Source: Palsa-506 sp963709075 (GTDB lineage: Bacteria; Actinomycetota; Actinomycetes; Streptosporangiales; Streptosporangiaceae). From it: a stretch of 64,000 nucleotides of DNA. The position numbers and the translations under genes were made by a program. How positions within the stretch are numbered: the first letter of the stretch is position 1; the number at the start of each line of letters is the position of its first letter. The stretch is taken from positions 930,001-994,000 of the forward strand of contig CAVPUY010000014.1 in the NCBI GenBank assembly GCA_963709075.1, written 5' to 3'. The notes beneath the pieces were generated by a model, which had not been told where the DNA came from, searched no databases, and saw only the letters and a program-made list of their open reading frames with translations. Shown here piece by piece: positions 47,206-55,598 of this stretch.

Positions 47206-47772
47206 ATGAGCCGGTGGGAGCCAGACGCGCGCGGCCGGCTGGAGCAGGCGGCCCTGGCTCTCTACGGCGAGCGCGGGTTCGAGCAGACCACGGTGGCGGA
47301 GATCGCCGAGCGGGCAGGATTGACCGAGCGGACGTTCTTCCGGCACTTCGCCGACAAACGCGAGGTCCTGTTCGCGGGCGCGGGCGCCCTGCAGGAGCTC
47401 CTCGTGCGCACCCTGGCCGGCACTCCTGACTCCGCAGCGCCGATCGACGCGATCGCCGCCGCCCTCGAGGCCGCCGGCGCCCTGCTCCAGGAGCGCCGCG
47501 AGTACGCCCGGCAGCGCCAGGCCGTCATTGCCGCGAACGCGGAGCTGCAAGAACGCGAGCTGATCAAGCTCGCGTCATTGTCCGCGGCACTCGCCGGCAC
47601 GCTGCGCGGGCGCGGCGTCCCAGGCCCAGCCGCGAGCCTGGCTGCCGAGGCGGGGATCGCTGTCTTCAGGATCGCGTTCGAACGCTGGACCAGCGAACCC
47701 GGCCAGCAAGACCTGCCGCAATTGATCCGGGAGTCGCTCGACGAGCTCAAAGCCGTGACCGCAGGCAGCTGA
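47206..47772 (+). CDS. TetR-family transcriptional regulator
   Basis: A 188-residue repressor-type protein. The N-terminal helix-turn-helix is QAALALYGERGFEQTTVAEI then AERAGLTERTFFRHFADKRE, canonical TetR. The C-terminal ligand-binding domain is helical and variable (ERREYARQRQAVIAANAELQ). ATG 47206 follows GGGGG. Divergent from the SDR gene and probably controls it and itself through the palindrome between them. The ligand is unknown. Confidence 0.9.
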   Translation: MSRWEPDARGRLEQAALALYGERGFEQTTVAEIAERAGLTERTFFRHFADKREVLFAGAGALQELLVRTLAGTPDSAAPIDAIAAALEAAGALLQERREYARQRQAVIAANAELQERELIKLASLSAALAGTLRGRGVPGPAASLAAEAGIAVFRIAFERWTSEPGQQDLPQLIRESLDELKAVTAGS

Positions 47773-47784
47773 TCACCGGCCGGG

Positions 47785-48759
47785 TCAGCCGTCGCTGTTG
47801 GCGCGGGGCGCGCGGAGGTGGCTGCGGAAGTCGGACAGCGGGCCCAGATGGTGCAGTTTCTCCGGGTTGATGACCGAGCGGACGGCCTGCACGACGCCGC
47901 CGGCGATGTCCAGGCAGATCACGCTGACCAGCAGCCCGCTCGAGTCGTAGAACATGGCGCCTGGCTGCCCGTTGATCTCGGCGCGGCGCATGATGACGCC
48001 GAGCTCACGGACCTGCTGGCTGAGGCTCGCGACCAGCCGCCGGACGTTGTCGCGGCCAGCGATCGGGCGCGGCCAGGACGGGCGGGTCCCGCCGCTGTCC
48101 CCGTAGACCACGACGTCAGCCGCCAGCAAGTCCACCAGGCCGGACATGTCGCCCTCGCCGAGGACGGCGAAGAACTGCGCGGCAAGCTCATCACGCTCCC
48201 GGCGCGACGCCTCGAACCGCGGCCTGTGGTCGGCAATATGCTGTCGCGCCCGGCGGGCAACCTGGCGGCAGTTGTCCTCGGTCCTGCCGACGATGGCGGC
48301 GATCTCGCCGTAGCCGTAGTCGAACACGTCGTGCAGCAGGAACACGGCCCGCTCGGTCGGGCTGAGCCGTTCGAGCAGCAGCAGGAACGCCATCGACAGT
48401 GAGTCGGCGTCCTCCGCGTGCGCAGCCGGGTCCGGCGCCGGCGGGCCAGTGGCCACCGGGGCAAGCGCCGCCGTGCCGCCCGCCGCCACGCCGGTCAGCA
48501 CCGGCTCGGGCAGCCAGGGACCGACGTAGGACTCGCGGCGGCTGCGGGCGGACCGCAGCTGGTCGATGCTCAGCCGGGTAGTGACCGAGGACAAGAATGC
48601 TTTCGGCGACTCGACGGCATTTCCGCCTGCCACTACCCGGTGGTAGCGCAGGAACGCCTCCTGCACGATGTCCTCGGCGTCCGCCACGCTGCCCAGCATC
48701 CGGTAGGCGATCGAGAACATCAGCGGGCGCAGGTCCTCGAATGCCTCGGTGATGCTCAC
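47785..48759 (-). CDS. ECF41-type RNA polymerase sigma factor with SnoaL-like C-terminal domain
   Basis: A 324-residue ECF sigma factor. Region 2 is FEDLRPLMFSIAYRMLGSVADAEDIVQEAFLRY. Region 4 is LSPTERAVFLLHDVFDYGYG then EIAAIVGRTEDNCRQVARRAR. A C-terminal SnoaL/NTF2-like extension of about 100 residues ends NPEKLHHLGPL, the ECF41 signature; in that group the extension regulates the sigma factor instead of a separate anti-sigma. WLPEP before region 4 is also typical. The GTG start overlaps the stop of the epimerase gene upstream (GTGA). The usual ECF41 partner gene is an oxidoreductase/epimerase, as here. Confidence 0.92.
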   Translation of the reverse strand: MSITEAFEDLRPLMFSIAYRMLGSVADAEDIVQEAFLRYHRVVAGGNAVESPKAFLSSVTTRLSIDQLRSARSRRESYVGPWLPEPVLTGVAAGGTAALAPVATGPPAPDPAAHAEDADSLSMAFLLLLERLSPTERAVFLLHDVFDYGYGEIAAIVGRTEDNCRQVARRARQHIADHRPRFEASRRERDELAAQFFAVLGEGDMSGLVDLLAADVVVYGDSGGTRPSWPRPIAGRDNVRRLVASLSQQVRELGVIMRRAEINGQPGAMFYDSSGLLVSVICLDIAGGVVQAVRSVINPEKLHHLGPLSDFRSHLRAPRANSDG

Positions 48760-49736
48760 TGAACCGAGCGTACCGATCCAGCGCCCGGCAGCTCGGCCAC
48801 GTCCAGCCCGGCGGCGGCCTCCCGGAAGCCCTGCCGCCAGCTCGCCCGGGCCGGCACCCAGTCAAGCTCCGCCTTCGCCTTGGCGTTGGACGAGCCGCGG
48901 ATCTGGGTCAGCATCGACACGCCGACCTCGCCGGCCATCATCCGGGCCAGCCAGACGGGCACATGCATCGGCGGCTTGGCACCCAGCACGCTCGCCAGGT
49001 ACGGCAGCCAGTCGGCCACCTTGGCCGGCTCGTCGTCGACGATGTTGTAGACGCCTCGGCTGCCATGATCCAGCGCGGCGACGGTGGCGGCGGCAGCGTC
49101 ATCGACGTGAATGAAAGACCAGATTCCCGCGCCTTCCCCGGCCACCGGCATCTTGCGCTTACGGACCAGCCCGAAGAGTTCATCGGACGCGCCGGGCCCG
49201 TAGAACGAGCCGTACCTGAGCACGATCCCCTCGGCGGGCGACGCCTCGGTCACCGTGGTCTCCAGGTAGCGGATCGCCGCCGCCGTCTCCCGCTGCGCGC
49301 CCGGCGGCTCGGCGTCCAGCGGGTCCGTCTCGGTCTTGACCGGCCCGCCGGTGCGGCTGTTGGTCCAGCCGCTGAAGCTCGCCGCGATGATCCGGCGGGC
49401 GCCGGCGGCCGTGGCCGCCGCAACCAGGTTGTCGGTGCCCTGCGTGCGCAGCTGGTTAGTGACCGCGAACACGCGGTCGAAGCGGCGCAGGTTGCTGATC
49501 GAGCCGACCTGCGTCATCTCGTGGATCACCACCTCCGGCCCGGCCCGGCCGATCGCCTCGCCGACGGCCATCGCGTCCAGCCCGTCCAGCACCGCAGGCT
49601 CCGCGCCGAGCGCACGCAGGCGATCGGCCTTCGCCGGGCTCCGGGTGGTGGCGACTACCTGGTGGCCGGCCGCGACCAGCCGGGGCACCAGTCGCTGCCC
49701 GATCACGCCGGTCGCTCCGGCAACAAACACTCGCAT
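48756..49736 (-). CDS. NAD-dependent epimerase/dehydratase, ECF41 partner
   Basis: A 326-residue extended SDR with VFVAGATGVIGQRLVPRLVA at the N-terminus, IHEMTQVGSI, RIIAASFSGWTN, VLRYGSFYGPGASDEL and FIHVDDAAAATVAALDHGSR, typical of the epimerases linked to ECF41 sigma factors. ATG 49736 was chosen because the product then starts with the Rossmann motif; the longer upstream frame has no similarity. Its stop overlaps the sigma factor start, so the sigma factor is translated by coupling. Likely a direct target of that sigma factor. Substrate unknown. Confidence 0.85.
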   Translation of the reverse strand: MRVFVAGATGVIGQRLVPRLVAAGHQVVATTRSPAKADRLRALGAEPAVLDGLDAMAVGEAIGRAGPEVVIHEMTQVGSISNLRRFDRVFAVTNQLRTQGTDNLVAAATAAGARRIIAASFSGWTNSRTGGPVKTETDPLDAEPPGAQRETAAAIRYLETTVTEASPAEGIVLRYGSFYGPGASDELFGLVRKRKMPVAGEGAGIWSFIHVDDAAAATVAALDHGSRGVYNIVDDEPAKVADWLPYLASVLGAKPPMHVPVWLARMMAGEVGVSMLTQIRGSSNAKAKAELDWVPARASWRQGFREAAAGLDVAELPGAGSVRSVQ

Positions 49737-49892
49737 GACGACTCCTCTGCTCGAATGTGACGATGCGGTCGCACTCTCAGACGAGACAGGGCAGCCTCCC
49801 GTGACACCGCCTTGGCCGTGCGCGCTTCCGCTGCACCGGCGGGGACCCTTGGCGGTGTGGTTCGGCGCTGGCCGAACGGGCAGGATGCGGCC

Positions 49893-50381
49893 ATGACAGC
49901 AAAGTCTTTCCTGGTCACCGGCGCGGCGACGGCAGCTACGGCCGTGCTTGGCGGCGCGGCCACCGACGTCGACAGTGCCTGGTACCGCGAACTCGACCTG
50001 CCCGGCTGGCAGCCCCCCGGTGGCGTTATCGGCCAGGTGTGGACGGTCCTCTACGGGCTGATCGCCGGTGCGACCGGCCGGGCCTGGAATCGGTCCGACC
50101 CGCAGCAGCACCGCCGTCTCGCCGCAATGCTCGGCGTCAACCTCTGCCTCAACGCGGCATGGCCATGGGTGTTCTTCCGCGGCCACCGGCCCGCCGCCGG
50201 GGTCGCGGTGATCGCCGGGCTCGAGGCCTCGACCGTCGCGCTGACCAGGGAAGTCGCGCGCAGCGACCGCAAGGCGGCATTGGCCCTGGTGCCCTATCTC
50301 GGCTGGAACGCCTTCGCGCTGGTACTCAACGCCACCATCGCCGCCCGGAACAGGAGCACCATGCCTAACAAGCGCCGCTGA
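49893..50381 (+). CDS. TspO/MBR-family membrane protein
   Basis: A 162-residue five-helix membrane protein of the tryptophan-rich sensory protein family. WYRELDLPGWQPPGGVIGQV then WTVLYGLIAGATGRAW is the conserved first loop and helix 2. LCLNAAWPWVFFRGHRPAAG and LVPYLGWNAFALVLNATIAARN are the later helices with the cholesterol/porphyrin-site Trp and Asn. Bacterial TspO proteins bind tetrapyrroles and modulate stress responses. ATG 49893 is chosen by family alignment. Stand-alone gene. Confidence 0.9.
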   Translation: MTAKSFLVTGAATAATAVLGGAATDVDSAWYRELDLPGWQPPGGVIGQVWTVLYGLIAGATGRAWNRSDPQQHRRLAAMLGVNLCLNAAWPWVFFRGHRPAAGVAVIAGLEASTVALTREVARSDRKAALALVPYLGWNAFALVLNATIAARNRSTMPNKRR

Positions 50382-50465
50382 CCGCAGCGCCCATCAGCAG
50401 CGGCGGCCGGGACGATAGCCCGCGGCGGAACGCGGAAGCACGACCGGGAAGGGGAGGCCGCGAGG

Positions 50466-51197
50466 ATGCGGGTCACGCTGGCCAGCGACGCGGGTACGGC
50501 CGGCTGGCCGAACGAGGACTTCGCCGCCGTCGCGCCCGGCGTTGCCGTACTGCTTGACGGCGCGACCCAGGTTCCCAGGGACGCGGACAGCGGATGCGTG
50601 CACGGCGTTGCCTGGTACGCGCGGAGCCTCGGCACGGCGCTGCTCGCCGAGATCCTCGCTGGTCCGGGAGCGCCGCTGGCTGACGCGCTGGCTGCCGCCA
50701 TCGCGCAGGTGCGTGCCCGGCACTCCGGCAGCTGCGACCTGTCGAACCCGCGCACCCCTCGCGCCACGGTCACGGCGCTGCGCGGCGGCGGGGACCGCAT
50801 CGAGTACCTCGTCTTGTCCGATTCGTCCGTCGCCGCGGACCTCGCAGACGGCCGCGAGCCGCTGGTCATCACCGACGAACGGCGCACCGGCCGCTATCCG
50901 GTGGCGGCCGCCAGCCCCGAGGCGGCCGCGAACAGCCTGACCGGCGTCTTCCCGGTCGCCACGCTGCGGGGCGTCGCGCTGCTCAGCGACGGCGCGGCCC
51001 GCCTGGTTGACTGCTACGGGCTGGTCTCGTGGCCCGCCGCCGTGACCATGCTGCGCGAGTCCGGCCCGGCCGAGCTGGTCCGCGAGGTCCGCGCCGCCGA
51101 GGCGAGCGACGCGGACTGCTCGCGCTGGCCGCGGCGTAAGCCGGCCGACGACGCCACTGCCATCTACTGGCACCTCGGCGATAACGAATCCTGGTAA
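50466..51197 (+). CDS. PP2C-like protein phosphatase domain protein
   Basis: A 243-residue PP2C-fold protein: NEDFAAVAPGVAVLLDGATQ holds the first metal-site Asp, LVLSDSSVAADL the next strand, GVALLSDGAARLVDCYGLVS the third Asp, and KPADDATAIYWHL the last metal-site Asp. There is no membrane segment. The family is common next to stress genes in actinobacteria; targets are unknown. ATG 50466 follows AGGGGAGGCCGCGAGG. 85 bases separate it from the TspO gene, so an operon is possible. Confidence 0.8.
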   Translation: MRVTLASDAGTAGWPNEDFAAVAPGVAVLLDGATQVPRDADSGCVHGVAWYARSLGTALLAEILAGPGAPLADALAAAIAQVRARHSGSCDLSNPRTPRATVTALRGGGDRIEYLVLSDSSVAADLADGREPLVITDERRTGRYPVAAASPEAAANSLTGVFPVATLRGVALLSDGAARLVDCYGLVSWPAAVTMLRESGPAELVREVRAAEASDADCSRWPRRKPADDATAIYWHLGDNESW

Positions 51198-51249
51198 CAC
51201 CGGCGCCAGGCGGGTCCTATGCCCAGCGACGCGGCTGGTAAGCGGCCGC

Positions 51250-51311
51250 CAACCCGCTCAATATGGCGTTCTACGGGCTGCGAGCCGTTCGGCATGGCGT
51301 TCTACGGGTTA
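51250..51311. repeat. 62-bp CAACCC...GGGTTA element, diverged copy
   Basis: Exactly 62 bases from CAACCCG to CGGGTTA, with ends like copies 1-3 and a G-rich tail (cgccggggggg) after it. The interior differs: a direct repeat ATGGCGTTCTACGGG at 51263 and 51294 replaces the dyad. It lies in the spacer between the PP2C-like and Clp_N genes, which converge. Confidence 0.5.
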
Positions 51312-51362
51312 CGCCGGGGGGGCGCCGGGGCCGGGCGCCAGGGCCAGGCGCCGGCCGCGGGC

Positions 51363-52097
51363 TCACTGGCCAGCGGACCGGGCGGCTACCAGCTCAGCGA
51401 GAGCCTGGACGATCCAGGCTCGTGCTGGTTCCTGCGTGATGCCGAGCTCGCCGAGGGCCTTGGCGCCAGTGCCTCGTTCTTCCGCCAGGATGCCGAGCAG
51501 CAGGTGCTCGGTCCCGATGTAGTTGTGGCCCAAGGCAAGTGCCTCGTGCAGGCTCAGCTCGACGGCCTTCTTGGCCGGTGACGTGAACGGGACTCGCCGC
51601 TTAGGCGCCAGCGCCGGGTCCGGAACCGGCCCGGCTCCCACCTGGTCGCGGATCTGGTCCGGCGTAACGCCGAGCGCCGCGATCGCCCTGGCGGCCACTC
51701 CCTCGGGCTCGCTGAGCAGCCCGAGCAGCAAGTGCTCGGTCCCGACCTTGCGGCCCTTCGAAACAAAGGCCTCGCGCCTGGCCGCGACGATCGTGCTGCG
51801 GGCCCGGGGAGTGAACCGGTTGAGCCTGGAATCGCCGAGGTCAAGGTCGGGCACGCTCGGCACGAAGCGCTGCTGCGCTGCCTGCTTGGTGACGCCCATG
51901 GCCTCGCCGATCGCGCTCCAGGACGCGCCGGACCGGCGGGCCTGATCGACGAAGTGGCCGATGAGCTGGTCAGCGACATCGCCGAGCCGCTGCGAGGCAA
52001 GCATGGCGTCGCTGAGGTGGGCGAGCGGGCCGCCGTCCGGGTGCTGCGCGGTGACGTGCGTGATGAGGTCGTCCAGCCGGACTGGTTCATTAGCCAT
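51363..52097 (-). CDS. HTH plus double Clp-N domain protein, probable autoregulated regulator
   Basis: A 244-residue protein. Residues about 30-75 contain a helix-turn-helix: LIGHFVDQARRSGASWSAIG then EAMGVTKQAAQQRFV. Two Clp repeat N domains follow: LNRFTPRARSTIVAARREAF with VGTEHLLLGLLSEPEGVA, and FTSPAKKAVELSLHEALALG with IGTEHLLLGILAEERGTG. There is no AAA+ ATPase domain, so it is not a Clp ATPase; Clp-N domains bind adaptors or damaged peptides. ATG 52097 is immediately preceded by two 19-bp palindromes. A DNA-binding sensor of proteotoxic stress is a fair inference. Confidence 0.85.
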   Translation of the reverse strand: MANEPVRLDDLITHVTAQHPDGGPLAHLSDAMLASQRLGDVADQLIGHFVDQARRSGASWSAIGEAMGVTKQAAQQRFVPSVPDLDLGDSRLNRFTPRARSTIVAARREAFVSKGRKVGTEHLLLGLLSEPEGVAARAIAALGVTPDQIRDQVGAGPVPDPALAPKRRVPFTSPAKKAVELSLHEALALGHNYIGTEHLLLGILAEERGTGAKALGELGITQEPARAWIVQALAELVAARSAGQ

Positions 52098-52098
52098 G

Positions 52099-52145
52099 CG
52101 TCAACCCTACGTTGACGATTATCTGGCGTCAACTCTGAGTTGACG
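52099..52145. promoter_or_regulatory. Double operator overlapping the HTH-Clp_N promoter
   Basis: Two perfect 19-bp palindromes, CGTCAAC-N5-GTTGACG, at 52099-52117 and 52127-52145 (28 bp apart). The nearer one ends one base before the start codon. On the minus strand a GATAAT -10-like hexamer (52123-52118) lies between them. The layout fits autorepression, with a very short leader. Confidence 0.75.
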
Positions 52146-52336
52146 ACTGGACCGCTGGCGGCGGTCCTGCCCCGCCGTGGCCGGGGCTGCCCGGCTCGAG
52201 TGTGACCGGCCGCTGACCATCCGTTTCAAATTCTGGGTGTCCGGCGGCCGGCGGTCCAGACCGGGTTTCCGGTCGTGGCCAGGTCGGGGAGAATGCGGCT
52301 GTGGACGCGGAGAGCCAGGAGCAGGAGTAGGCGGCG

Positions 52337-52726
52337 ATGGCTGACCAGGACGATGTCCGGCGCATTGCGCTGTCCCTGCCCGGGGCCAGCGAGGGGGCGG
52401 ATCATTTCGCGTTCTCCGTGCACAATCGCGGCAAGGAGAAGGGCTTCGCGTGGGCCTGGAATGAGCGGGTCACGCCGAAGAAGCCGCGGGTCCCGAGGTC
52501 CGACGTGCTGGCGGTCCGGGTTGCCGGGCAACAGGCCAAGGAGATGCTGCTTGCCGCCGACGCGGCGAAGTTCTTCACCGAGCCGCACTACAACGGGTTC
52601 CCCGCGGTGCTCGTCCGGCTGCCGGCGATCGATGTCGATGAGCTCGCTGAACTGATCACCGATGCCTGGCGCTGCCAGGCGCCCCGGTCGCTGGTGGACT
52701 CCTTCGACGATAACCAGGGCCGCTGA
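52337..52726 (+). CDS. MmcQ/YjbR-family protein
   Basis: A 129-residue protein with the CyaY-like MmcQ/YjbR fold: DVRRIALSLPGASEGADHFA, a Lys/Arg-rich middle, AAKFFTEPHYNGFPAVLVRL and VDELAELITDAWRCQAP. These proteins are thought to be small DNA-binding or ligand-binding proteins; the function is not settled. ATG 52337 lies behind GGAG of CAGGAGTAGGCGGCG. It is divergent from the HTH-Clp_N gene across 240 bases. Confidence 0.82.
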   Translation: MADQDDVRRIALSLPGASEGADHFAFSVHNRGKEKGFAWAWNERVTPKKPRVPRSDVLAVRVAGQQAKEMLLAADAAKFFTEPHYNGFPAVLVRLPAIDVDELAELITDAWRCQAPRSLVDSFDDNQGR

Positions 52727-52878
52727 CCTGGTGGCAGGGTCGGAGATGAACTCGCCGGGCTGCCGATCCGGCTGGCCGAGCACCGCGTTGACGGATCCGA
52801 GAGGCCGGGAAGGCCGCTACCAGGGCGGTAGACCGGGATGTCGGCGGGTAACTCGCTCCGGGCCAGTAGCTTGGTGCC

Positions 52879-53619
52879 GTGTTCACGCCCGAGGACCGAG
52901 ACAGGCTGCGGGACGCGCTGGTCGCGGCGGCCCGGGCCGATGAGCGGATCAGCGGCGCCGCGCTGACCGGGTCCGCCTCGGTTGGCGCGGAAGACCGCTG
53001 GTCGGATATTGACCTGGCCGTCGGCGTTGCCGCTGACGCGGACATCGGCCGGACGATGGCCGACTGGACCGCCGCGATGTATCAGGAGCACGGGGCCGTT
53101 CATCACCTGGACGTGGTGAGCGGCGCCACTGTCTACCGGGTGTTCCTGCTCGCCAGCACCCTGCAGGTCGACATCGCCTTCTGGCCGGCGGCGGAGTTCG
53201 GCGCGACCGCCCCGACGTTCCGGCTGATCTTCGGCACTGCCGTGACCCGGGCGCCGTCGTCCCAGCCTGACGCGGCTCAGCTCATCGGCCTTGGCTGGCT
53301 GTACGCGCTGCATGCCCGCTCGAGTCTTGCGCGCGGCCGGGCCTGGCAGGCGGAGTACATGATCAGCGGTGTCCGGGACCATGCCCTGGCGCTGGCCTGC
53401 CTGCGTCATGGCCTGCCCACGGCTCAGGGACGGGGAATGGACCGGCTGCCGCCCGATGTCACTGCGGCCATCGCCGGGGCGCTCGTCCGGTCGCCCGATC
53501 TTGCTGAGCTGGCGCGTGCGTTCCGCGTGGCCACCGGGGCGCTGCTGGCAGAGATCAGCCACGCTGACGCCGGCCTGGCCGTCCGGCTGGCCAGCACGCT
53601 GCGAGAGCTGGCCGGATAG
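52879..53619 (+). CDS. Nucleotidyltransferase-domain protein
   Basis: A 246-residue protein with a Pol-beta-type nucleotidyltransferase N-domain: GAALTGSASVGAEDRWSDID (GS...DxD metal site), then LDVVSGATVYRVFLLASTLQ and VDIAFWPAAEF supplying the third Asp. The C-terminal half is helical (ARGRAWQAEYMISGVRDHAL). Such proteins resemble aminoglycoside or protein-modifying (MNT-like) nucleotidyltransferases; the target is unknown. Start GTG 52879. No HEPN partner gene is adjacent, so there is no case for a toxin-antitoxin pair. Confidence 0.8.
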   Translation: MFTPEDRDRLRDALVAAARADERISGAALTGSASVGAEDRWSDIDLAVGVAADADIGRTMADWTAAMYQEHGAVHHLDVVSGATVYRVFLLASTLQVDIAFWPAAEFGATAPTFRLIFGTAVTRAPSSQPDAAQLIGLGWLYALHARSSLARGRAWQAEYMISGVRDHALALACLRHGLPTAQGRGMDRLPPDVTAAIAGALVRSPDLAELARAFRVATGALLAEISHADAGLAVRLASTLRELAG

Positions 53620-53628
53620 CCCCGGATT

Positions 53629-53764
53629 GGCGCGGGCCGTCCGGCTGCGGCAATTCGTCCTGAGCGCGGCGGAGCGCAATCATCAGCTCGATGTGCTCCG
53701 GCGCGCCCGCGCGTGGTTCGACCGGTGGCTCCGTGACCCGCCATCGGATGAGAGCACCGGGTAA
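53629..53764 (+). pseudogene. Possible C-terminal fragment of an alpha/beta-hydrolase-type protein
   Basis: In the 298-base spacer after the nucleotidyltransferase a short frame reads RNHQLDVLRRARAWFDRWLR and stops at 53764. This looks like the last helix of a dienelactone hydrolase or prolyl-oligopeptidase-like enzyme. There is no start, no ribosome-binding site and no upstream domain. It may equally be chance. The rest of the spacer to 53917 shows nothing. Confidence 0.25.
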
Positions 53765-53917
53765 TTCCACCCTTCCGGCTGTCTTCGCCGAGTGTGCCAG
53801 CAAAGGTACCCCGTCATCGGCTGCGGGTCGCGATACCCGGGCGCCGTTCGATACGAAGCCCGCCGCGGCCCCGGCGAGAAGAATGCGTCACCTCGTCCTT
53901 CGATCTGGCCGAGAAGC

Positions 53918-55212
53918 TTAATCCGGTTGTTGAGCGCATGCCGTCCTAGCCTCGGGCAGATTCTTATCCGGCCCGATCACTTGCGTTAGCAGGAGAGTGC
54001 CGGACAGGGCGTAGATGCCGAGGAGGACCCAGAGGGCGTTGCGGACGCCGAGGGCGGTGCCGAGAACTCCGGCGAGCAGGGCGCCGAGCGGGATGGTGCC
54101 AAAGACGAGGAAGCGCTGGCTTGCGGTGACACGGCCGAGGATCGGCCGGGGCAGTACGCTTGCCGGAAGCTGACGAGAATGATGTTCCCAGCCGTTATTC
54201 CGGCCGCTACCAGGGCCGACCCGATGATGTAGTAGGCGGCTTCGGGTCCTGTGCCGGTAAGCGGGATAAGAAGTCCGAATAGCCCAGTGCCCAGCGTGCA
54301 GAGCAGCAGTGCGCGTGCTGTTCCTAGCCATCGCGCCACCCGTCGGGCGGCTACCGCGCCGAGTATCCCGCCGATGCCTCCCACAGCCATGAGCAGGCCG
54401 ACGGCCGCCGAGCCGAATCCAACTACCCGCACGAGGAACACGACGAGCAAAGCCGTGCTACCGCTGTAGGCGAGGTTGGCAAGCGCCGGATAAATGGTCA
54501 AGATGCGCAAGAGCGGGTCGCCGAGAATGAACTGCGCGCCCTCGGAGATCTCCGCCCGGACGGTCGTGGCGCGCTCTGACCGCTCGTGCGGCGGTGCCCC
54601 AGCATGGATGGACAGCAGGCATGCCGCGGAGACCAGGAAGCTGCCCGCGTTGAACAGCAGCGCCGTGGCGTCACCGACGGCCTGGGCGGCCAGGCCCGCC
54701 GCGCTGTTGCCGCAGATGCTCGCCACTGACGCGCTGCCCTGCAATTTCGCGTTGCCCTCCATCAGAGCGTCCGCGGTGACCAGGGCAGGCAGGTAGACCT
54801 GGTAGGCAGTGGCGAAGAACACATTGGCCGCCCCGGCCAGCAGCGCGACAGTGAGGACCTGCCCGGTAGTGAGGACACCGAGCCACGCCGCCACGGGCAG
54901 GCTTCCGTAGAGCAGCGCGGAGACGATGTCACAGATGACCATCAGTGCCCGCGAGGGCAGCCGGTCTACCCAGGCGCCAGCCGGAAGCCCGATGACGAGC
55001 CAGGGCAGGTACTCCGCTGCGGTCAGCGCTGCGACGGCGAAGGTGCTGGCATGCAGCATGCTGACTGCCAGCAGGGGAACCCCGACCGCAGCCATGGAAT
55101 TGCCGATTCCGCTGACCGTCTCGCCGGTCCAAAGCAGCCGGAAGTTCCGTTGCCGCAGCAGACCACCGAACCGGTGAGATGCTCGCATCCCGTCATGCTC
55201 AGTGGTTCGCAA
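53918..55212 (-). CDS. MFS transporter, EntS-like (one frame break)
   Basis: A twelve-helix major-facilitator protein of the EntS/MFS_3 type: NFRLLWTGETVSGIGNSMAA, YLPWLVIGLPAGAWVDRLPS, FFATAYQVYLPALVTADALM and GEGAQFILGDPLLR-like central loop. The last two helices (VFGTIPLGALLAGVLGTALG, ALWVLLGIYALSGTLLLTQV) are in another frame, with the break near 54150 after SFRQAYCP. A strong GAGAGGAGG lies 9 nt before a TTG at 55212, making that start likely; ATG 55188 is the alternative. Relatives export siderophores or drugs. Confidence 0.8.
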
Positions 55213-55598
55213 TTTCCTGATCCTCCTCTCATGCAGCCGGGCTTACACAGCGGCGTGAAGGACCGTACGGCCGATCCGCTACAGGCCTACCCAGCCAGCA
55301 TCTCGGCAGCCTCGCCCGCGCCGGAGGGCGGCACGACACGCCGAACTGTTCCGTCGTACCTTGCGCATCGGCGCCATCCCACGGATATCCCATGGCTGCC
55401 AGCGTCGGGGCCCGACCGTCTTTTTCAGGCCGGGCATATCTCAAGTCGCCCGGATCGTGCGAGCGCTGTCGCTAGCCGCTGCCGCATGGCCTTGGTCGCT
55501 GCTGTTGCTGGCACCGTCGCGGTCAACTCGGCGCACGCTATCCGGCAGCAAGGGCGACTATGGTGCTGTCGTATATTTCCCGCGAGACGAGGCCAGGC

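Noticed and set aside
52879..53619. MNT/HEPN toxin-antitoxin system
   Set aside because: Only the nucleotidyltransferase is present; no HEPN gene or small partner lies next to it.
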